Source: Undibacterium sp. CCC3.4 (GTDB lineage: Bacteria; Pseudomonadota; Gammaproteobacteria; Burkholderiales; Burkholderiaceae_D). From it: a stretch of DNA of 64,000 nucleotides. The notes beneath the pieces were generated by a model, which made no database searches, was not told the DNA's origin, and saw only the letters and a list, made by a program, of their open reading frames with translations. This document shows, piece by piece, positions 60,200-64,000 of the stretch; within the stretch, counting starts at the first letter, position 1; each line of letters begins with the position of its first letter. A program made the position numbers and the translations under genes. The stretch covers positions 3,286,001 through 3,350,000 of the forward strand of contig NZ_CP133779.1 of assembly GCF_034347425.1 (NCBI RefSeq), given 5' to 3'.

Positions 60200-61287
60200 C
60201 TTTACCGTCGCCTCAGCCTGATCCGGCGTACTGGCGTGGTCGGCGTGTCTTGTTGACAGGTCATACCGGTTTCAAAGGCGCATGGTTGGCGTTCTGGTTA
60301 CACAGTATGGGTGCCGAGGTGCTCGGTATCGCCTTAGCGCCCGCCACAAAGCCGAATTTATTTCAGGCCTTAGGGCTGGCTGAGCAGATGCACAGCCGTG
60401 TGATCGATATCCGCGACGCCGCAGCGCTGAAACCAGCGGTGCAAGCGTTCGCGCCGCAAACCGTGTTCCACCTCGCGGCGCAAGCCTTGGTGCGCGCCGC
60501 CTATGCTGATCCGATTGCGACTTACCACACCAATGTGATGGGGACGGCGCACCTGCTCGAAGCCTTGCGCACGCTCAGTTCGCTCGAGGCCGTGCTGTGT
60601 ATCACCACGGATAAAGTCTATAAAAATCTCGAATCGCCACAGCCTTACGCGGAAAATGCAGAACTTGGCGGCCATGATCCTTACAGTGCCAGCAAGGCCG
60701 CGTCAGAATTGCTGATCGCCAGCTATCGTGCGGCATTTTTTGATGCCATGGGCGTGCCGCTGGCAGTCGCCCGTGCGGGGAATGTCATCGGCGGCGGCGA
60801 TTGGTCGGCTGATCGCTTATTACCCGATGCAATCCGCGCCTGGCAGCAAGGTGATTGTTTGCAGATTCGTCGCCCTGATGCCGTGCGCCCATGGCAGCAT
60901 GTGCTCGAACCGCTGTCGGCGTATTTATGTTTGGCCGAACGCTTACCGCATCAAGCATCCTACGCCACAGCCTGGAATATCGGCCCGGACGGGGCGGCCA
61001 GCGTGCGTCAGGTGATACAACTGGCGCAGCACGCCTATGGCAGTGGCCGCACCGAGTTTGCCGAGGCGTTGAGTGGCCCGCATGAAGCCGGCTACTTGGC
61101 ACTCGACGCGGGCAAGGCGCGCCGTGAATTAGGCATTATTCCGCGCTGGAGCTTGGAACAAGCGGTGACCCGCAGCATGCATTGGTATCGCGATTTCGCG
61201 GCTGGCCAAACGGCCGAGGATTTGTGTGCGGCTGATCTGGCCGCTTATCTGGCACCTGCCACCAATGCGCCAACAGGAAAGGCCTGA
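60184..61287 (+). CDS. rfbG: CDP-glucose 4,6-dehydratase
   Basis: Short-chain dehydrogenase family enzyme converting CDP-glucose to CDP-4-keto-6-deoxyglucose. The NAD-binding motif is [10 protein letters not shown] (about residues 25-34). The catalytic Tyr-x-x-x-Lys is in [11 protein letters not shown]. The length of 367 residues fits. The start at 60184 (MENLVTLPS) overlaps the rfbF end by 16 bases; the open frame further upstream is inside rfbF. Confidence 0.96.
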   Translation: MENLVTLPSPQPDPAYWRGRRVLLTGHTGFKGAWLAFWLHSMGAEVLGIALAPATKPNLFQALGLAEQMHSRVIDIRDAAALKPAVQAFAPQTVFHLAAQALVRAAYADPIATYHTNVMGTAHLLEALRTLSSLEAVLCITTDKVYKNLESPQPYAENAELGGHDPYSASKAASELLIASYRAAFFDAMGVPLAVARAGNVIGGGDWSADRLLPDAIRAWQQGDCLQIRRPDAVRPWQHVLEPLSAYLCLAERLPHQASYATAWNIGPDGAASVRQVIQLAQHAYGSGRTEFAEALSGPHEAGYLALDAGKARRELGIIPRWSLEQAVTRSMHWYRDFAAGQTAEDLCAADLAAYLAPATNAPTGKA

Positions 61288-61290
61288 GCC

Positions 61291-61854
61291 ATGACAGCGA
61301 GGTTTGAACTGATAGAAACACCTTTGCAAGGCTTGCATCTGATACAAAGAAGCGTGCTCGGCGATGTGCGCGGCAGCTTGCAACGCTTGTTTTGCCAAGA
61401 CGAATTGGCGCTGTTCGGCTGGTCGGCACCGCTGGCCCAAGTCAATCATACTTTTACGCGTGAGTGCGGCAGCGTGCGCGGTCTGCATTTGCAATTGCCG
61501 CCACACGGCGAAGCAAAATTGATTACCTGTTTGCGTGGCGCAGTGTGGGATGTGGCGGTCGATTTACGCGCTGGCTCAGCGACATTTTTGCACTGGCATG
61601 CCGTGCATTTGGTGGCGGAACAAGCTTGTTCTTACTTGATACCGGCCGGTTTTGCGCATGGCTTTCAAACCCTCACGGATGAGGTGGAAATGCTGTACTG
61701 CCATAGCCATCAGTATGTTGCTGAGAGCGAATTCGGCCTGCACGCGTTCGACCCGGCGCTGGCGATCACTTGGCCTTTGCCGGTGACGCAACACTCTGAG
61801 CGCGACCGTCATAGTGCTTTTATTGATACGACTTTTTCAGGAATTCAATTATGA
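61291..61854 (+). CDS. dTDP-4-dehydrorhamnose 3,5-epimerase family protein (RmlC-like)
   Basis: A 187-residue cupin epimerase. Conserved features are VRGLHLQ (with the catalytic His region), GAVWDVAVDLR and IPAGFAHGFQTL. In a CDP-sugar cluster it probably epimerises a CDP-4-keto-6-deoxysugar at C3, C5 or both, not dTDP-rhamnose precursors; no rmlA, rmlB or rmlD is present here. It overlaps the next gene by 4 bases. Confidence 0.9.
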   Translation: MTARFELIETPLQGLHLIQRSVLGDVRGSLQRLFCQDELALFGWSAPLAQVNHTFTRECGSVRGLHLQLPPHGEAKLITCLRGAVWDVAVDLRAGSATFLHWHAVHLVAEQACSYLIPAGFAHGFQTLTDEVEMLYCHSHQYVAESEFGLHAFDPALAITWPLPVTQHSERDRHSAFIDTTFSGIQL

Positions 61855-63086
61855 AATGCCGCCATTGCGCCGCGCCACTCGAACAGGTTTTTCTCGACCT
61901 CGGCAGCGCGCCGCCATCGAACGCTTATCTGCGTGAGAGTGATTTGCCGCGCGCGGAAACCTGGTTGCCCTTGAAAATCATGATTTGCACCTCGTGTTGG
62001 TTGGCGCAAACAGAAGATTTCACCGGTAGAGAAAATCTGTTCGATGCCGATTATGCCTATTTCAGTTCTTGCTCCTCGGGCTGGCTGGCCCATGCGCAGC
62101 GTTTTGTCAGCGACATGATCAGTCAACTCGGTCTCGATGGCGGCAGCATGGTGGCGGAAATCGCCGCCAATGATGGCTACCTGTTGCAATATGTAAAAGC
62201 GGCCGGCATTCCTTGTTATGGGGTTGAACCCACGCACAGCACGGCGAGTGCCGCCAGCGCCAAGGGCTTGACTATTTACGAGCAATTTTTTGGCTCGGCA
62301 TTGGCGCAGGAATTGCTGGAGCAGGGGCGGGCAGTCGATTTACTGGTGGCCAACAATGTCTTGGCCCATGTGCCGGATATCAATGACTTTGTTGCAGCAT
62401 TTGCACAGTTATTAAAGCCGCACGGCGTGCTCAGCGTGGAATTCCCGCATTTATTGAATATGGTGCAGCAAAACCAGTTTGATACGGCGTATCACGAACA
62501 TTATTCCTATCTGTCGTTTCATGCGGTGCAGCGAATTTTTGCCGCACAGGGCTTGCAAGTCTTCGATGTGCAGGAATGGCCTACCCATGGCGGCAGCTTG
62601 CGCGTGTTGGCGCAGCGCTGCGATAGTGGAACGCGCGCGATCACGGCTGGGGTTGGGCAGATGCTGGCGCGCGAAGTGGCCGCAGGCATGTTGGACGTGG
62701 CATTTTATCGCCATGCCCAAGCGGCGGCAGAAACAGCCAAATTTGCCTTGCTCGAATTTTTACTCGATTGCCGCCGCAAGGGTTTGAAGATTGCCGCGTA
62801 TGGAGCTGCAGCCAAAGGCAATACACTGCTCAATTTCGCCGGAGTGAAAGCCGATTTACTGCCGTATGTGGTTGATATCAATCCGCACAAGCAGGGGAAA
62901 TACTTACCTGGCAGCAGAATACCGATAGTTGGCGTCGAGCATATGCAACGCCATCGTCCTGATGTCATTATGATTTTGCCGTGGAATTTACACCTCGAGA
63001 TCATGCGTGAATTAGAAACTGTTTTACAAGTTCCGGCACAATTCTTTATCGCCATACCGGCAATACATCAACTTAAGCTCAGCTAA
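61851..63086 (+). CDS. SAM-dependent sugar C-methyltransferase (TylCIII/NovU/TcaB9 type)
   Basis: A 411-residue protein with an N-terminal zinc-binding domain (CRHC ... CTSC, residues 3-45), a class I SAM-binding domain (VAEIAANDGYLLQYV, about 102-116) and a C-terminal domain with YGAAAKGNTLLNF. The segment AYHEHYSYLS corresponds to the catalytic His/Tyr region of sugar C-3 methyltransferases such as TcaB9. It probably adds a methyl branch to a CDP-4-keto-6-deoxyhexose. It overlaps the epimerase gene by 4 bases. Confidence 0.9.
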   Translation: MKCRHCAAPLEQVFLDLGSAPPSNAYLRESDLPRAETWLPLKIMICTSCWLAQTEDFTGRENLFDADYAYFSSCSSGWLAHAQRFVSDMISQLGLDGGSMVAEIAANDGYLLQYVKAAGIPCYGVEPTHSTASAASAKGLTIYEQFFGSALAQELLEQGRAVDLLVANNVLAHVPDINDFVAAFAQLLKPHGVLSVEFPHLLNMVQQNQFDTAYHEHYSYLSFHAVQRIFAAQGLQVFDVQEWPTHGGSLRVLAQRCDSGTRAITAGVGQMLAREVAAGMLDVAFYRHAQAAAETAKFALLEFLLDCRRKGLKIAAYGAAAKGNTLLNFAGVKADLLPYVVDINPHKQGKYLPGSRIPIVGVEHMQRHRPDVIMILPWNLHLEIMRELETVLQVPAQFFIAIPAIHQLKLS

Positions 63087-63106
63087 TCTCTGTGAAGGAT
63101 GGAAAA

Positions 63107-64000
63107 ATGATACCAGTCTTTAAACCGCTCATCGAGCAAGAAGAAATCGATGCCAGCAGAAAATCTCTCGAAATGGGTTGGCTGGGCATGGGCAGCTATG
63201 TGGCCGAATTTGAGCAGCAAGTGCAAAAAATTATACAGACTGAGGATCGCTATGTTGCCGCAGTCAGTACCGGTACGGCGGCTTTGCATATTGCTTTGCT
63301 GATTGCCGGCGTGGAAAAAGGCGACGAAGTCATCGTTGCTTCATTTAATTGTTCGGCTGATTTTCAGGCAGTAGGCTGGGTGCAGGCTGAGCTAGTTTTT
63401 TGCGATTGTGATGACAACACGCTGGAACTTGATTTAGTCAAGGCGGAACAGTTAATTACGCCTAAGACCAAGGTCATTATCGTCATGGATTACGATTGCA
63501 TTATTTCGAATCATGATGCGATTGCTGCCTTCGCCGAAAAACATCAGTTACGCGTCATTCATGATGCCGCCCATTCCTTCGGCTCCTCGTATAAAGGCAA
63601 GCCGGTAGGCAGTTTTTCTGATATCTGTGTGTTCAGTCATGATCCGGTGAAAACCATCACTTGTCTCGATGGCGGAACCATTATCGTCAGAACCAAAGAA
63701 GAACTGGCGTATGTCCACGAATTGCGGCTGTTAGGCATGCAGCAGCCTTCCTCGGTCATGTATCAAAACCAAAGAGCCTGGACTTTTGATGTGGAACGGG
63801 TCGGTTTCCGTTATCACATGCTCAATATGCATGCTGCCATAGGACTGGCACAATTGAGTAAATTGGATGTGATCACGCAATCTCGTCGCGATGCTTCGCG
63901 CCACTACAATCAGCTATTGGCCGATTTGCCGCTGGTTCGCGTACCGAAAACTGATTTTGCCGAGGTCAATCCTTTTCTGTATTACATCCGGGTACCGCAA
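63107..64000 (+). CDS. DegT/DnrJ/EryC1 family PLP-dependent sugar aminotransferase, 3'-truncated by window edge
   Basis: The first 298 residues are present; the frame is open to the window end. The start has AAGGATGG 8 bases upstream. Motifs include STGTAALHIAL, HDAAHSFGS and SHDPVKTITCLDGG, in which Lys182 is the expected PLP-binding Lys. The presence of Lys argues for an aminotransferase and against the RfbH/ColD-type dehydrases, which carry His there. It probably aminates the keto group of the CDP-linked sugar made by the preceding enzymes. Confidence 0.9.
   Translation, partial: MIPVFKPLIEQEEIDASRKSLEMGWLGMGSYVAEFEQQVQKIIQTEDRYVAAVSTGTAALHIALLIAGVEKGDEVIVASFNCSADFQAVGWVQAELVFCDCDDNTLELDLVKAEQLITPKTKVIIVMDYDCIISNHDAIAAFAEKHQLRVIHDAAHSFGSSYKGKPVGSFSDICVFSHDPVKTITCLDGGTIIVRTKEELAYVHELRLLGMQQPSSVMYQNQRAWTFDVERVGFRYHMLNMHAAIGLAQLSKLDVITQSRRDASRHYNQLLADLPLVRVPKTDFAEVNPFLYYIRVPQ

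Overview
The window reads as a contiguous piece of chromosome from a betaproteobacterium of the order Burkholderiales, most likely the family Oxalobacteraceae. The basis is gene order: surE-pcm-nlpD-rpoS, then ndk-rlmN-pilF-rodZ-ispG-hisS-yfgM-bamB-der-hfq-hflX-hflK-hflC-hisZ-purA, is the standard housekeeping backbone of that order. The protein sequences also look like that group. The genus cannot be fixed from the sequence alone.

Layout. Positions 1-5968 carry the end of a type II secretion operon (gspN partial, gspD, gspE, gspF, short gspC). It is followed by a uracil-DNA-glycosylase-fold protein whose catalytic motif is altered (5965-6798), an HD-GYP cyclic-di-GMP phosphodiesterase, and a divergent quinone oxidoreductase-like gene. 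Positions 9250-30956 are the housekeeping backbone: stationary phase and repair (surE, pcm, nlpD, rpoS), 23S rRNA methylation (rlmD, rlmN), nucleotide supply (ndk, purA, a phosphoribosyltransferase), envelope assembly (pilF, rodZ, yfgM, bamB), isoprenoid synthesis (ispG), translation (hisS), ribosome assembly (der, hflX), RNA chaperone (hfq), membrane protease control (hflK, hflC) and histidine synthesis (hisZ). Positions 30957-31871 are non-coding: a terminator, a nested-palindrome MITE-like element bounded by 17-bp inverted repeats, an 11-G tract, and two near-identical tRNA-Leu(CAG) genes, each with its own terminator. Then come rnr, rlmB, cysE and a convergent nnrE-nnrD fusion.

Positions 37465-56708 are a large flagellar cluster. 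Reading leftward from the centre: fliF-G-H-I-J-K, fliL-M-N-O-P-Q-R (basal body, export ATPase, C-ring, export gate). fliE is alone on the plus strand. Reading leftward from fliC: fliC, flaG, fliD, fliS, fliT, a second FliK-like gene, a stand-alone FlhB-C-terminal homologue, and a YcgR-type PilZ brake. Just beyond flagellin, on the opposite strand, 57228-64000 (running off the window) encodes a TPR/SPINDLY-type O-glycosyltransferase followed by tightly overlapping CDP-sugar genes (rfbF, rfbG, a 3,5-epimerase-like protein, a sugar C-methyltransferase and a DegT-family aminotransferase). I interpret this as a flagellin O-glycosylation locus making a branched, probably aminated deoxysugar.

The observations I rate highest are the glycosylation locus, the uracil-DNA-glycosylase-like protein lacking the catalytic Asp, the FliK2/FlhB-C-terminal pair, and the nested-palindrome element. 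I found no CRISPR array, prophage, intact insertion sequence or replication origin. Almost everything else is ordinary core genome.
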